A stretch of 64,000 nucleotides of DNA from Sphingomicrobium arenosum (GCF_026157085.1 NZ_JANPVN010000001.1:558001-622000); one strand, 5' to 3'. Numbered from the stretch's first letter, positions 46,420-58,315 are shown. Notes: generated by a model from the letters alone, not told the origin. Translations and numbers: made by a program.

Positions 46420-48084
46420 ATGCGTTCGAGGGCCCCGCTACTGGCTGCAACCATGATGGCGGGGCTGTCGGCCTGTGCCTCCACCCCCGAGCCGGTAACG
46501 AGCGCGCCTGTTGCGACCGTCTTGGCCCAACCTGCCGGCGCCCCCGATCTCCTCGTCGTGATTTCGGTCGACCAGCTGTCGAGTCAGCTCATGGCCGAAT
46601 ATCTACCGCTGATGAGCGGCGGCCTGAAGCGCATCGCCTCGCAGGGCACCTATTTCGCCAATGGCTATCAGGCGCAGGCCGCCACCGAGACTTGTCCTGG
46701 ACATTCGACCATTCTCACCGGCAGCCTGCCTGCCCGCACGGGTATCGTCGCTAACGATTGGCTCGAGATGGCGCGCGGCGAGGGGGCCAAGGTCTATTGC
46801 GCCGAGGATCCCGACCGGCGCGGCGAATGGGGCGATCGCGACGTTATCAGCGACCGCCACCTGCTCGTGCCCACGCTCGGCACCTTTCTGAAACGCGCCG
46901 ACGCGCGCAGCCGCAATATCGCGGTGGCGGGCAAGGACCGTGCCGCCGTGATGCTGTCGGGTCATGACGCCGACCAGCGCTGGTGGTGGGGCCCCGACGG
47001 TTGGATGACCGACCTGGCGCCGCCCGCGCCAGCGGTGGTGTCGAGCGCGACCGTCTCGACCCGCAACCTCCTCGATGCCGGATCGGCCGGTCTCCAGATT
47101 CCACCCTATTGCGCGGGCAAGCCCGTGGTCGAGGTCGAGAACCGCGGCCGCGTCGGCAATGACCCGCTCGGCTGGGAGCCCGGTAACTATCGCCAGTTCC
47201 GCGCCAGCCCCGCCTATGACGGCGCTATCCTCGCCTTGGGCGCGCAGTTCATCGACAGCATGGAGCTGGGGCAGGGCGAGGCACCCGACCTCCTCTCGCT
47301 CGGTCTCAGCGCAACCGACTATGTCGGACACAAGTTCGGTCCGCAGGGCGGCGAGATGTGTCTCCAGATGTTCGCGCTCGACCGCAACCTCGAAGGCTTT
47401 CTCTCCTATCTCGACGGTCGCGGGCTCGATTATGCCGTGGTGTTGACCAGCGATCACGGCGGCCAGCCCATCCCCGAACGACTGCGTCTGCAGGGCGTCG
47501 AAGCGAGCCGCATTGCCGAAGGTTTTGTTCGCTCGGTCCATGCCCCGGTCGTCGAGGCGCTCGGCCTCGAGGCCAATCAGATCAAGACCGTGGAGCCGGG
47601 CATCCCGGGCGATATCTATGTCGACCCGACGCTCGATGCGGCTGTCCGCAACGAGGCCATCGCGCGTCTCCAGGCAGGCTATGCCGCCGACCCGCAGGTG
47701 GAGGCCGTCTTTCGCCGCGACCAGATCATGGCCGTGCCGATCCCGCAGGGTGACCCCTCGGGCTGGAGCCTGATCCAGCGAGTCCGAGCTTCATACCATC
47801 CGGCGCGCTCGGGCGACGTCTATGTCGTGCTGAAGCAATTCGTGACGCCCATCGAAGAGCCGATGGAGAGCTATATGGCGACCCACGGCACGGTGTGGGA
47901 CTATGACCGCCGCGTGCCAATGGCTTTCTATCGCCCCGGCGCGGCTGCGTTGGCGCGGCATGACGCAGTGCGCACGGTCGATATCCTACCGACGGTGGCG
48001 CGCCATCTCGGTATATCGCTCGGCGGGGCGCAGATCGACGGCGTTTGCCTCGACGGCGTCCACGGGGTTCGTTGCGTCGACTGA
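46420..48084 (+). CDS. Alkaline phosphatase superfamily lipoprotein (PafA-like)
   Basis: Protein of 554 residues with AAGGAGA before the ATG at 46420 and a lipoprotein signal (AATMMAGLSAC, Cys near 19). Superfamily metal-site motifs are LLVVISVDQL, the nucleophile region ATETCPGHSTILTG (Thr in the PafA manner), LSATDYVGHKFGP and TSDHGGQPIPE. This is consistent with a zinc-dependent phosphomonoesterase that scavenges phosphate at the cell surface, though sulfatase or phosphonate activity cannot be excluded. It begins ten bases after gatB. Confidence 0.88.
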   Translation: MRSRAPLLAATMMAGLSACASTPEPVTSAPVATVLAQPAGAPDLLVVISVDQLSSQLMAEYLPLMSGGLKRIASQGTYFANGYQAQAATETCPGHSTILTGSLPARTGIVANDWLEMARGEGAKVYCAEDPDRRGEWGDRDVISDRHLLVPTLGTFLKRADARSRNIAVAGKDRAAVMLSGHDADQRWWWGPDGWMTDLAPPAPAVVSSATVSTRNLLDAGSAGLQIPPYCAGKPVVEVENRGRVGNDPLGWEPGNYRQFRASPAYDGAILALGAQFIDSMELGQGEAPDLLSLGLSATDYVGHKFGPQGGEMCLQMFALDRNLEGFLSYLDGRGLDYAVVLTSDHGGQPIPERLRLQGVEASRIAEGFVRSVHAPVVEALGLEANQIKTVEPGIPGDIYVDPTLDAAVRNEAIARLQAGYAADPQVEAVFRRDQIMAVPIPQGDPSGWSLIQRVRASYHPARSGDVYVVLKQFVTPIEEPMESYMATHGTVWDYDRRVPMAFYRPGAAALARHDAVRTVDILPTVARHLGISLGGAQIDGVCLDGVHGVRCVD

Positions 48085-48103
48085 TCAGGCGCGGGTCTGC
48101 GAC

Positions 48104-48247
48104 CTAGACCGGGTCGGGCGGCGGCGGCGGCTTGGGCTCGCCCGGCTGCGGCGGCGGTCGGTCGGGGCGGGGCAGCGGGACGGTCCCGCTATCGGGTTCC
48201 GGATCGGGGTCGACGGGCGGGTGCGGACGTGGGGGACGGCTGGCCAT
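48104..48247 (-). CDS. Possible small proline-rich protein
   Basis: Reading frame of 47 residues, about half Pro, with Asp and Arg (PPRPHPPVDPDPEPDSGTVP and a PPPPPDPV end). No convincing ribosome-binding site is seen. Short Pro-rich proteins of this style occur in related genomes, but the composition could also arise from GC-rich non-coding DNA. It lies between the phosphatase and tRNA-Leu. Confidence 0.3.
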   Translation of the reverse strand: MASRPPRPHPPVDPDPEPDSGTVPLPRPDRPPPQPGEPKPPPPPDPV

Positions 48248-48369
48248 GATGCGACGAGAACGCCACAGTCGATAGCGCGGTTGCGCCCCTTGGGCGATTT
48301 TATCGCCGCTATGGCTTGCCCCTCGCTCTTATCTTGCTATAGCGCGGCGCACCTTCGGGCATGTGCCTC

Positions 48370-48454
48370 GCGGGCGTGGCGGAATTGGTAGACGCGCTGG
48401 TTTTAGGTACCAGTATCGCAAGATGTGGGGGTTCGAGTCCCTTCGCCCGCACCA
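48370..48454 (+). tRNA. tRNA-Leu(TAG)
   Basis: Acceptor GCGGGCG/CGCCCGC, anticodon stem CTGGT/ACCAG with loop TTTAGGT (anticodon TAG), the long variable arm expected for tRNA-Leu, T-loop GTTCGAGTC and an encoded CCA. Confidence 0.95.
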
Positions 48455-48516
48455 CCGCCAACGACCGATTGGCGGCATGTGCCCTTCATTCGAATGATGT
48501 GGGACCAGTTGTTGAA

Positions 48517-50094
48517 ATGAAGACCGTTGAAACGGAAAATGACGGCCTGAAGCGGGCCTATGAGCTGACCATCGACGCCAAGGACATCGAGGCCAAAGTC
48601 GACGCCGAAATCAAGCGCGTCGCGCCGCAGGTGAAGATGCCCGGCTTCCGCCCCGGCAAGGTCCCGCCCAACCTCATTCGCAAGATGCACGGCGATGCGC
48701 TCCAGGCGCAGGCGCTGGAAGAAGCCGTCCGCGGCGGCGTCGACAAGCTGATTGCCGACAACAAGCTCAAGCCCGCGATCCAGCCGGCCGTCGAACTCAA
48801 GGACGGCTATGAGCATGGCAAGGATGCCGAGGTGTCGGTCAAGCTCGAAGTGCTGCCCGACGTGCCGACCCCCGAGGTCGACGGCATCAAGCTCGAACGC
48901 CTGACGGTCGATGCCGGCGACAAGGTCGTCGACGAACGCCTCGCCGAACTGGCCAAGAACCAGAAGAGCTGGAAGGACGCGGCCAAGACCAAGAAGGCGG
49001 CCAAGGGCGACCTCGTCGTCATGGACTTCGTCGGTTCGGTCGACGGTGAGGAATTCGAAGGCGGCGCTGCCGAGGACATGGACATCGAACTGGGTTCGGG
49101 TCGCCTGATCCCGGGCTTCGAGGACCAGCTCGAAGGCGCCAAGGCGGGTGACAAGCGCACCGTCGAAGTGACCTTCCCCGAGGATTATCCCGCCGAGAAC
49201 CTCAAGGGCAAGCCGGCCCAGTTCGCCGTCACCGTCAAGAAGGTTCGCGTCGAAGACGAGACCAAGATGGACGACGAGTTCGCCAAGGCGCTCGGCCTCA
49301 AAGACCTCGACCAGCTCAAGGGACTGATAAAGGACCAGGCGCAGCAGGAGCTGAACGGCCTGACGCGCACGCACATGAAGCGTCGCTTGCTCGACCAGCT
49401 TGCCGCCGGCCACGATTTCCCGGTGCCGCCGACGATGGTCGCCGCCGAATATGACAACATCATGCAGCAGCTTCGCCATGAGGCCAGCCATGAGGAAGAT
49501 CCCGAAGCCGCGCTGAAGGAAATCGAGGCCGATGCCGACGATTACCAGGCGATCGCCGAGCGCCGCGTGCGCCTCGGCCTGCTCCTGTCCGAAATCGGCC
49601 AGCAGTACGGTGTCGAGATCACTCAGCCCGAGATGAACCGTCTCATTGCGCAGGCCGCGCAGCGTTACCCGGCCGAGCAGCAGACCCAGTTCCTCGAATA
49701 TGTGCAGAAGAACCCGATGGCCGCCGCGCAGCTGCGTGCCCCGCTCTATGAAGAGAAGGTCGTCGACTTCCTGTTCGAGCGTGCCGAGATTTCGGAGCGT
49801 GAGGTGACTCGCGAGGAGCTCGAGGAAAATCTCGAGCGCGAGGAAGACATCGAAGCCGAAAAGTCGAAGGCGAAGGCCCCGAAGAAGGCTGCGCCGAAGA
49901 AGAAGGCTGCTGCCAAGAAGGCTGACGACAAGAAGCCTGCCGCCAAGAAGGCTCCGGCCAAGAAGGCAGCGGCGAAAAAGGACGAGGCCAAGCCGGCCGC
50001 CAAGAAGGCGCCCGCCAAGAAGGCGCCCGCGAAGAAGGCTCCGGCCAAGAAGCCTGCGGCCAAGAAGCCTGCGGCCAAGAAGAAGGCCGACTAG
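48517..50094 (+). CDS. tig: Trigger factor with lysine/alanine-rich tail
   Basis: Ribosome-associated chaperone of 525 residues from the ATG at 48517. The N-terminal ribosome-binding domain contains the signature loop [10 protein letters not shown]. An FKBP-type PPIase domain spans about 145-240 ([20 protein letters not shown]). The C-terminal chaperone domain runs to about 445. Beyond the normal end (E. coli Tig is 432 residues) is a 77-residue tail of [13 protein letters not shown] repeats, like histone H1 or AlgP. It follows tRNA-Leu, and clpP lies one gene downstream. Confidence 0.93.
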   Translation: MKTVETENDGLKRAYELTIDAKDIEAKVDAEIKRVAPQVKMPGFRPGKVPPNLIRKMHGDALQAQALEEAVRGGVDKLIADNKLKPAIQPAVELKDGYEHGKDAEVSVKLEVLPDVPTPEVDGIKLERLTVDAGDKVVDERLAELAKNQKSWKDAAKTKKAAKGDLVVMDFVGSVDGEEFEGGAAEDMDIELGSGRLIPGFEDQLEGAKAGDKRTVEVTFPEDYPAENLKGKPAQFAVTVKKVRVEDETKMDDEFAKALGLKDLDQLKGLIKDQAQQELNGLTRTHMKRRLLDQLAAGHDFPVPPTMVAAEYDNIMQQLRHEASHEEDPEAALKEIEADADDYQAIAERRVRLGLLLSEIGQQYGVEITQPEMNRLIAQAAQRYPAEQQTQFLEYVQKNPMAAAQLRAPLYEEKVVDFLFERAEISEREVTREELEENLEREEDIEAEKSKAKAPKKAAPKKKAAAKKADDKKPAAKKAPAKKAAAKKDEAKPAAKKAPAKKAPAKKAPAKKPAAKKPAAKKKAD

Positions 50095-50097
50095 ACC

Positions 50098-51069
50098 ATG
50101 GTGGGGGCAGCAGCGCCGCGGGTAGCCGTGCTGCTGCCCTGCTATAATGAGGAAGCCGCGATCGGCGAGACGATCGCGGGTTTCCGCAAGGTCCTTCCCG
50201 ACGCCACCGTCTATGTCTTCGACAATAATTCGAAGGATCGAACGGTCGAGATCGCGCGTGAAGCCGGCGCCGTCGTCCGTTCGGTCAACCAGCAGGGCAA
50301 GGGCAATGTCGTGCGGCGCATGTTCGCCGACATCGAGGCCGACGTCTATCTGATGGCCGACGGCGACCTGACCTATGATCCCGATGCCGCGCCCGAGATG
50401 GTGCGGATGCTCTGGGACGAACAGCTCGATATGGTGGTCGGTACCCGTCACCACGAGGACGCCGAAGCCTATCGCGGCGGCCATGTGCTGGGCAACAAGG
50501 CCTTCACCGCCTTGCTCGCCAGCCTGTTCGGCAAGAGCTTCACCGATATTTTCAGCGGCTATCGCGCCTTTTCGCGGCGCTATGCCAAGAGCTTCCCGGC
50601 GTCCTCGGAAGGGTTCGAGACCGAGACCGAGATGAGCGTCCATGCGCTCGAGCTCCGGATGCCGACAGGCGAGGTGGCCACCAAATATCTGGCGCGTCCC
50701 GAAGGTTCGGAGAGCAAGCTCAACACCTATTCGGACGGCTATCGCATCCTCAAGATGATCGGTACGCTGTTTCGGGTCGAAAAGCCGCGCGCTTTCTATG
50801 GCGGGATCGCGGCGGCGATTCAGCTGCTGGCTGTCGTGCTTGCCATCCCGCTCTTCGTCACTTTTTTCCAGACGGGGCAGGTACCGCGCCTGCCGACCGC
50901 CGTTTTGGTCACCGGCATGACCATCCTTGCCGCCATGATCTTCTTTGCCGGATTGAACATCTCGGCGATCACGCGCGGGCGGCGCGAGATGCGGCGGCTC
51001 GCCTATCTGGCGCAGCCCGCGCCCAATACCATCGACCGCCGCGTCACTTTTCGCGACAAACAGGGTTGA
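50098..51069 (+). CDS. Family 2 glycosyltransferase, membrane-anchored
   Basis: Protein of 323 residues, three bases after trigger factor. The GT-A fold shows [19 protein letters not shown] and the DxD-like [15 protein letters not shown]-terminal pair of transmembrane helices follows ([40 protein letters not shown]). The closest types are polyprenyl-phosphate sugar transferases acting at the inner membrane. It may contribute to surface polysaccharide or lipid modification. Confidence 0.88.
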   Translation: MVGAAAPRVAVLLPCYNEEAAIGETIAGFRKVLPDATVYVFDNNSKDRTVEIAREAGAVVRSVNQQGKGNVVRRMFADIEADVYLMADGDLTYDPDAAPEMVRMLWDEQLDMVVGTRHHEDAEAYRGGHVLGNKAFTALLASLFGKSFTDIFSGYRAFSRRYAKSFPASSEGFETETEMSVHALELRMPTGEVATKYLARPEGSESKLNTYSDGYRILKMIGTLFRVEKPRAFYGGIAAAIQLLAVVLAIPLFVTFFQTGQVPRLPTAVLVTGMTILAAMIFFAGLNISAITRGRREMRRLAYLAQPAPNTIDRRVTFRDKQG

Positions 51070-51122
51070 ACCTTCGCCGTCGATGACGATGTTGGGGCAA
51101 GCTTGATTACAAAGGACCCCGC

Positions 51123-51782
51123 ATGAGCATCGACCACGAAGATATCGCCTCCGCCCTCGTTCCCGTCGTCGTGGAACAGTCCAATCGGGGCGAGCGCAGC
51201 TTCGACATCTATTCGCGCCTCTTGCGCGAGAATATCATCTTCGTGACCGGCCCGATCGAGGACAATATGGCCTCGCTCATCACCGCGCAGCTGCTGTTCC
51301 TCGAATCGGAAAATCCGAAGAAGGACATCTACATGTACATCAACTCGCCGGGCGGGGTGGTGACGGCGGGTCTCGCGATCCACGACACCATGCAATATAT
51401 CCGCCCGCGCGTGTCGACCGTGTGCATCGGCCAGGCCGCCTCGATGGGCAGCTTCCTGCTCGCTGCGGGCGAACCGGGCATGCGCGTAGCGTTGTCGAAC
51501 AGCCGCATCATGGTGCACCAGCCCTCGGGCGGCGCGCGTGGCATGGCCGCCGACATCGAGATCCAGGCGCGCGAAATCCTGCGCATGCGCACGCGCCTCA
51601 ACTCGCTTTACGCCAAATATACCGGGCAGGACCTCGAGAAGATCGAGAAGGCGATGGACCGCGACAGCTTCCTCGAAGCCGACGAGGCCAAGGAATTCGG
51701 CATCATCGACCAGGTCTTCGACAAGCGTCCCGAGCCGGGCAAGGACAAGGACACCGGCGCGGGTGACGTGACCCCGAGCTGA
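51123..51782 (+). CDS. clpP: ATP-dependent Clp protease proteolytic subunit
   Basis: Serine protease of 219 residues forming the ClpP tetradecamer. Catalytic Ser107 is in [11 protein letters not shown] and His132 in [10 protein letters not shown]; the [10 protein letters not shown] oxyanion loop is present. The acidic C-terminal extension is slightly longer than in E. coli. A strong terminator follows, so clpX, two genes later, is transcribed separately. Confidence 0.96.
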   Translation: MSIDHEDIASALVPVVVEQSNRGERSFDIYSRLLRENIIFVTGPIEDNMASLITAQLLFLESENPKKDIYMYINSPGGVVTAGLAIHDTMQYIRPRVSTVCIGQAASMGSFLLAAGEPGMRVALSNSRIMVHQPSGGARGMAADIEIQAREILRMRTRLNSLYAKYTGQDLEKIEKAMDRDSFLEADEAKEFGIIDQVFDKRPEPGKDKDTGAGDVTPS

Positions 51783-51826
51783 GTGGTCGCTCCGGCCTCG
51801 CAACCGGATTAAATCTGAGTTAAATA

Positions 51827-51862
51827 AATCCCCCGGCACCTATGGGCGTCGGGGGATTTTCG
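51827..51862 (+). terminator. Rho-independent terminator after clpP
   Basis: AATCCCCCG pairs with CGGGGGATT across a short loop and is followed by TT. It sits 45 bases after the clpP stop codon. Confidence 0.85.
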
Positions 51863-51903
51863 TGATAGGGGCGTATCGGTTTCGAGGGGAGCAGATCGGT
51901 GCG

Positions 51904-52296
51904 ATGAAACAAAGCCATTATGCCTTGCTCGGCGTGGCCGAGGATGCCGATTACGAAACCATCCGCGGAGCCTATCACGCCAAGATGCGGTCAAGCCATC
52001 CCGACGTGGCATCGAGCAGCACCGATCATGCCTACCAACTCAACGCCGCTTATTCGATCCTGTCCAACCGGGAAAAGCGCAAGCATTACGACCGCGAACT
52101 GGCGAGCGAGCGGACCCGCACGCGCGTCGTCATCCCCAATACGCAGGGGCGGCGCACCCAGCGGCACGACGGCCCGGTAAACACGGCCGAGCGGATCTAC
52201 GAACGACCGCCGACGATCGTCTGGCTGGTGCTATTGGCGATTTTCCTCAATCTTGTCCTGCTCGTCGGCATCTATCTCAACGGCGGGTTCGAATAG
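51904..52296 (+). CDS. J-domain protein with C-terminal membrane anchor
   Basis: Protein of 130 residues from the ATG at 51904; an in-frame ATG at 51862 is possible but lies inside the terminator's shadow. The J domain covers about 4-65, with the essential HPD in SSHPDVAS and NAAYSILSNREKRKHYD. A basic linker follows, and the protein ends with a transmembrane helix (TIVWLVLLAIFLNLVLLVGI), a tail-anchored topology. It should stimulate DnaK at the membrane. Its place between clpP and clpX suggests a link to proteolysis. Confidence 0.85.
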   Translation: MKQSHYALLGVAEDADYETIRGAYHAKMRSSHPDVASSSTDHAYQLNAAYSILSNREKRKHYDRELASERTRTRVVIPNTQGRRTQRHDGPVNTAERIYERPPTIVWLVLLAIFLNLVLLVGIYLNGGFE

Positions 52297-52514
52297 GCGC
52301 GGCCGTTATGGCGTCGAAGCCTATGAAAAACGGTCGCTTTTCGCTGCATGGTCCGAGGTCGGCCTTGCAGGGCGGGGGGGATAGCTCCATATCGGGACAG
52401 AAGGAGCCTGCACGAAGGTGCAGCGTTAATGATTTTCTGCGCTTGTCTGTGGCATGATATGCCCTAGCATGGGACCTTCCCACCGACGCGCGTTACGAAG
52501 GATGTGACAAGAAC

Positions 52515-53801
52515 ATGACCAAGCTTTCCGGCGGCAGCACTGACGGCAAGTCGACGCTCTACTGCAGCTTTTGCGGTAAGTCGCAGCATGAGGTGCGCAA
52601 GCTTATCGCCGGGCCGACCGTGTTCATCTGCGACGAATGCGTCGAGTTGTGCAACGACATCATCCGCGAGGAAACCAAGTCGAGCCTCGTCAAGACCCGC
52701 GATGGCGTGCCGACGCCGACCGAGATCAACGAAGTGCTCGACGATTATGTCATCGGCCAGAAGCAGGCCAAGCGCGTGCTCTCGGTGGCGGTGCATAATC
52801 ATTACAAGCGCCTCAACCATGGCGCCAAGGCGAGCGGCGACGTCGAACTCGCCAAGTCGAACATCCTGCTCGTCGGGCCGACCGGTTGCGGCAAGACCCT
52901 GCTCGCCCAGACGCTGGCGCGTATCCTCGACGTGCCCTTTACCATGGCTGATGCGACCACGCTGACCGAGGCGGGTTACGTGGGCGAGGATGTCGAGAAC
53001 ATCATTCTGAAGCTGCTTCAGGCTTCCGACTACAATGTCGAAAAGGCGCAGCGCGGCATCGTCTATATCGACGAGATCGACAAGATCAGCCGCAAGGCGG
53101 ACAATCCCTCGATTACCCGCGACGTGTCGGGCGAGGGCGTCCAGCAGGCGCTGCTGAAGCTGATGGAAGGCACCACCGCTTCGGTCCCGCCGCAGGGCGG
53201 GCGCAAGCATCCGCAGCAGGAATTCCTGCAGGTCGACACGACCAACATCCTGTTCATCTGCGGCGGCGCCTTCGCGGGCCTCGAGAAGGTCATCGGCGAT
53301 CGCCTCCAAAAGAAGTCGATCGGCTTTGGCGCGCATGTCGCCGCGCCCGAGGAAAAGCGTGTCGGCGAGACGCTGAAGCATACCGAGCCCGAAGATCTCA
53401 TGAAATTCGGCCTCATCCCCGAATTCATCGGCCGTATGCCGGTCATCGCGACGCTCGAGGACCTGGACGAGGATGCGCTCGTCAAGATCCTGAAGGAGCC
53501 GAAGAACGCGCTGGTCAAGCAATATGCCAAGCTGTTCGAGATGGAGAATGTCGAGCTCGTCTTCACCGACGATGCGCTGCTCGCGGTCGCCAAGAAGGCG
53601 ATCGAGCGCAAGACCGGTGCGCGTGGCCTGCGCTCGATCCTCGAGGGCATGCTGCTCGACACCATGTTCGACCTGCCTTCCATGGAGGGCGTCGACGAGG
53701 TGCATATCGACGCCGATGTCGTCGAAGGCCGCAAGGAGCCGGTGCGCGTCTATGCCAAGAAGGGCAAGGACAAGGCCGCGGCGAGCGATAGCGCGGCCTA
53801 A
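52515..53801 (+). CDS. clpX: ATP-dependent Clp protease ATP-binding subunit
   Basis: AAA+ unfoldase of 428 residues. The N-terminal zinc finger is [10 protein letters not shown] with ICDECVELC. Walker A is GPTGCGKT, Walker B YIDEIDKI, the pore loop GYVGEDVEN, and the IGF-type ClpP-binding loop lies near KKSIGFGAH. The Lys/Ala/Ser-rich C-terminal tail is short. It is separated from clpP by the J-domain gene and followed closely by the CPBP-like gene. Confidence 0.96.
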   Translation: MTKLSGGSTDGKSTLYCSFCGKSQHEVRKLIAGPTVFICDECVELCNDIIREETKSSLVKTRDGVPTPTEINEVLDDYVIGQKQAKRVLSVAVHNHYKRLNHGAKASGDVELAKSNILLVGPTGCGKTLLAQTLARILDVPFTMADATTLTEAGYVGEDVENIILKLLQASDYNVEKAQRGIVYIDEIDKISRKADNPSITRDVSGEGVQQALLKLMEGTTASVPPQGGRKHPQQEFLQVDTTNILFICGGAFAGLEKVIGDRLQKKSIGFGAHVAAPEEKRVGETLKHTEPEDLMKFGLIPEFIGRMPVIATLEDLDEDALVKILKEPKNALVKQYAKLFEMENVELVFTDDALLAVAKKAIERKTGARGLRSILEGMLLDTMFDLPSMEGVDEVHIDADVVEGRKEPVRVYAKKGKDKAAASDSAA

Positions 53802-53814
53802 GGAGGCACAGGAA

Positions 53815-54357
53815 ATGAGCGAGGCAGGAACGGCCGGCGCGCCGACGGTTCGGGGCGCGGTCGAACTGCCCGCCATCGTGCCTTCCTTCCTCGCGCGTCC
53901 GACCCGGCCCGCACTCACCATCCTGCTCGCCTATCTGACAACGATCCTCGGCTCGCTGATGCTTGCGGCGATCATCCAATCGGTAGCGCCGCAATCTGAA
54001 AGCCCCGATTTCTCGCAATTGTCGGGCGGGGCGGCGCTGTTCGCGCTGATCATCTTCGCGCCCGTCGTCGAGACGCTGATCATGGCGGCCGTTCTCTCAC
54101 TGCTGTTGCGCTTCGTCGGCGCGGTTCCGGCGATCCTCCTGTCATCGGTGGGATGGGGCGTCGCGCACAGTGTCCAGGCCGCCACTTGGGGGCTCGTCAT
54201 CTGGTGGCCGTTCCTCATCTTCTCGACGCTGTTCGTCGTGTGGCGCCAGCGCTCGCTCGCCTGGGGGCTGTTCATGCCCTTCATCGTGCATGCCTTGCAA
54301 AACACTCTGCCAGCGCTGGCGGTAGCCTATCCCGATCGCTTCGGCGGGCTGGTGTAG
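53815..54357 (+). CDS. CPBP-like intramembrane protein
   Basis: Protein of 180 residues from the ATG at 53815 (AGGAGG upstream), with about five hydrophobic helices. Residues expected in CPBP (Abi) intramembrane proteases are partly present: a single Glu in PVVETLIMA where most have EExxxR, His in WGVAHSVQ, and HALQN near the end. The second Glu and Arg of motif 1 are missing, so catalysis is doubtful. It lies 13 bases after clpX and precedes lon, so it may be a quality-control accessory. Confidence 0.7.
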   Translation: MSEAGTAGAPTVRGAVELPAIVPSFLARPTRPALTILLAYLTTILGSLMLAAIIQSVAPQSESPDFSQLSGGAALFALIIFAPVVETLIMAAVLSLLLRFVGAVPAILLSSVGWGVAHSVQAATWGLVIWWPFLIFSTLFVVWRQRSLAWGLFMPFIVHALQNTLPALAVAYPDRFGGLV

Positions 54358-54381
54358 GCAGGACTTAAGTCCCTCGCCCTG

Positions 54382-54412
54382 CTTGTGGTTGCGGGTCCCC
54401 GAGCCCATATAA
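54382..54412 (+). promoter_or_regulatory. Heat-shock (sigma-32-type) promoter of lon
   Basis: CTTGTGG at 54382-54388 and CCCATATA at 54404-54411 are separated by 15 bases, close to the RpoH consensus. The -10 element ends about six bases before the lon ATG, so transcription should start at or next to the start codon. Confidence 0.65.
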
Positions 54413-54417
54413 GCAGG

Positions 54418-56820
<2,403 letters not shown>

Positions 56821-56829
56821 TCTATTTTG

Positions 56830-56873
56830 GGGTGAATCGTCTTTTTCTGTCGAAAAACGGCGGTTCACCCTTT
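56830..56873 (+). terminator. Terminator after lon
   Basis: GGGTGAA pairs with TTCACCC around a loop containing TTTTTCTGTCGAAAAA and is followed by TTT. It lies about ten bases after the lon stop. Confidence 0.6.
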
Positions 56874-56900
56874 GACACTTCTTGTCAGAGACGGTCTAAC
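56872..56900 (+). promoter_or_regulatory. Vegetative promoter of the HU gene with internal palindrome
   Basis: TTGACA at 56872-56877 and TCTAAC at 56895-56900 are spaced by 17 bases. TGACA, five bases, TGTCA (56873-56887) forms an inverted repeat overlapping the -35 box, a possible operator. Confidence 0.6.
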
Positions 56901-56968
56901 AGGGGCTTGTGATCATCAGCGCTCGGCGAGTCCCTTCGTCCGCGGCGCTCCGTTGGGAGGCGAAACGC

Positions 56969-57244
56969 ATGAACAAGCAGGAGCTGATTGGGGAAGTGGC
57001 CGAGCGCGCAGGACTCAACCGAAGCGATGCCAGCCGCGCCGTCGAAACCATGCTCGAGGTCATCACCTCGACCCTCAAGCGCGGCGATGAAGTGCGTCTC
57101 GTCGGGTTCGGCAATTTCTCGGTGACCGAGCGCAAGGCCTCGACGGGTCGCAATCCGCGCACCGGCGAACCGATGCAGATCAAGGCCAGCCAGCAGCCCA
57201 AATTCCGTCCGGGCAAGGTGCTCAAGGACGCGGTCCAGAAATAA
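56969..57244 (+). CDS. hup: DNA-binding protein HU
   Basis: Protein of 91 residues from the ATG at 56969 with GGGAGG upstream. The whole HU/IHF fold is visible, including the signature VRLVGFGNFSVTERKA and the DNA-clasping arm with RNPRTGEPMQI. It is the nucleoid-organising HU homodimer type and the last gene of the proteolysis block. The clpX-lon-hup order is shared by many proteobacteria. Confidence 0.95.
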   Translation: MNKQELIGEVAERAGLNRSDASRAVETMLEVITSTLKRGDEVRLVGFGNFSVTERKASTGRNPRTGEPMQIKASQQPKFRPGKVLKDAVQK

Positions 57245-57318
57245 ATCCTCGCCGCCTTCACGAAGGGGCTGGACAGGTCGGGCGGGCTTTCCTAAACGCC
57301 CGCCACCGACCAGGCGAT

Positions 57319-57393
57319 GGGCGCGTAGCTCAGTGGTAGAGCACACCCTTCACACGGGTGGGGTCGCAAGTTCAATCCTTGCCGCGCCCACCA
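57319..57393 (+). tRNA. tRNA-Val(CAC)
   Basis: Acceptor GGGCGCG/CGCGCCC, D-arm TAGCTCAGTGGTAGAGC, anticodon stem CACCC/GGGTG with loop TTCACAC (anticodon CAC), T-loop AGTTCAATCC and encoded CCA. Confidence 0.95.
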
Positions 57394-57418
57394 TCCTCGC
57401 CTCGGATCGACCATGAGC

Positions 57419-57457
57419 GGGCGCCCTTCCGATGCGGAAGTGGCGCCCGATCTTTTT
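57419..57457 (+). terminator. Terminator after tRNA-Val
   Basis: GGGCGCC pairs with GGCGCCC, with inner TTCCG/CGGAA pairing, followed by GATCTTTTT. Confidence 0.8.
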
Positions 57458-57544
57458 GGAAGGTGGCGCAGGGGCGGTCGGGTGAAGCCCGATGAGTGCG
57501 CATGACGCATTTGGCGGGCGACCATAATGCTGGTCGCACCCACG

Positions 57545-57585
57545 AAAAAGCCCGGCGATCCCTCTCAAGATGCCGGGCTTAAAAA
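57545..57585. terminator. Bidirectional terminator before the Crp/Fnr gene
   Basis: AAGCCCGGC and GCCGGGCTT are flanked by A- and T-runs on both strands. It lies 20 bases past the stop of the minus-strand regulator gene and ends that transcript. Confidence 0.85.
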
Positions 57586-57604
57586 GCGCCATGGGCGCGG
57601 ACGT

Positions 57605-58315
57605 TTATTGCAGATAGTCGCTGTGGAAGCTCGCGACACGGCGCAGTTCGCCGGGCTCTTCGAAGAAGATACGGCGACCTTCGCGGCGGATCAGCCCCTG
57701 GCGCTCGAGGTCGGCGAAGACGCGGTTGACGTTGACCGACGTCTGACCAGTGATGTCGGCGATCTGCTGCTGGGTGAAGGGGTTGGGCATGCCGTCCGTC
57801 TCCGGATTGGCATTGGCCCGCGCGGCGGTCTCGAGCAGCAGGTGGGCGACACGCGCGGTGCTGTCGCGGCGACCGCAATTGACCAGCCACTCGTAATTGA
57901 TCGCGGTTTCGCGCTGGACGAGATGGAACAGGAATTCAGCGACTTCGGGATGCGCCTTGATGACCGTCTGGAGATCGGCCTGGCTGCCGACCATCACCTT
58001 GGAGCGGACGATGGCCTGGATGCCGTAATCGAGACTGCCGGGGCCCGGGAGAATGCCTTCGCCGGGGAACCGGAGGCCGACGATCTGGCGGCGGCCGGCA
58101 CCGTCCGACTTGAACTTGCACAAAAGGCCCTGCGTCACGAACATCACTTCATCGCGCGGGCTGCCCGACTCGCGGAACGGGCGACGCGGTTCGACGTCCA
58201 TGATTCGGTGGGGAATATTCGCGAGAGCCTTCGCCGCCTTTTGCGACAATCCCGCTTTACCGAGCGTTTCTAGCAGGTCGATCCCATCGCCATTGCGCAT
58301 CGTCATCGACGACAT
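57605..58315 (-). CDS. Crp/Fnr-family transcription regulator
   Basis: Protein of 236 residues. The N-terminal cyclic-nucleotide-binding-like barrel covers about 30-150 (VMFVTQGLLCKFKSDGAG). The C-terminal winged helix is about 165-225 (FTQQQIADITGQTSVNVNRV as recognition region, then GLIRREGRRIFF). No N-terminal Cys cluster is present, so it is not an oxygen-sensing Fnr, and the residues that bind cAMP in Crp are not obvious. It is the CRP-type widespread in Sphingomonadales, where targets are poorly known. Confidence 0.9.
   Translation of the reverse strand: MSSMTMRNGDGIDLLETLGKAGLSQKAAKALANIPHRIMDVEPRRPFRESGSPRDEVMFVTQGLLCKFKSDGAGRRQIVGLRFPGEGILPGPGSLDYGIQAIVRSKVMVGSQADLQTVIKAHPEVAEFLFHLVQRETAINYEWLVNCGRRDSTARVAHLLLETAARANANPETDGMPNPFTQQQIADITGQTSVNVNRVFADLERQGLIRREGRRIFFEEPGELRRVASFHSDYLQ

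Noticed and set aside
42716..46484. Two long minus-strand open frames opposite gatA and gatB
   Set aside because: Both are antisense shadows of the gat genes.
49861..50091. Repetitive DNA at the end of tig as a possible CRISPR or satellite array
   Set aside because: The repeats are in frame, of codon-level units encoding Ala-Lys-Lys-Pro, with no regular spacers.
48403..50643. Long minus-strand open frame of 746 residues opposite trigger factor
   Set aside because: It is the antisense of the tig and glycosyltransferase coding frames in GC-rich DNA; the Leu/Gly/Arg-rich product has no domain pattern and its end runs through tRNA-Leu.
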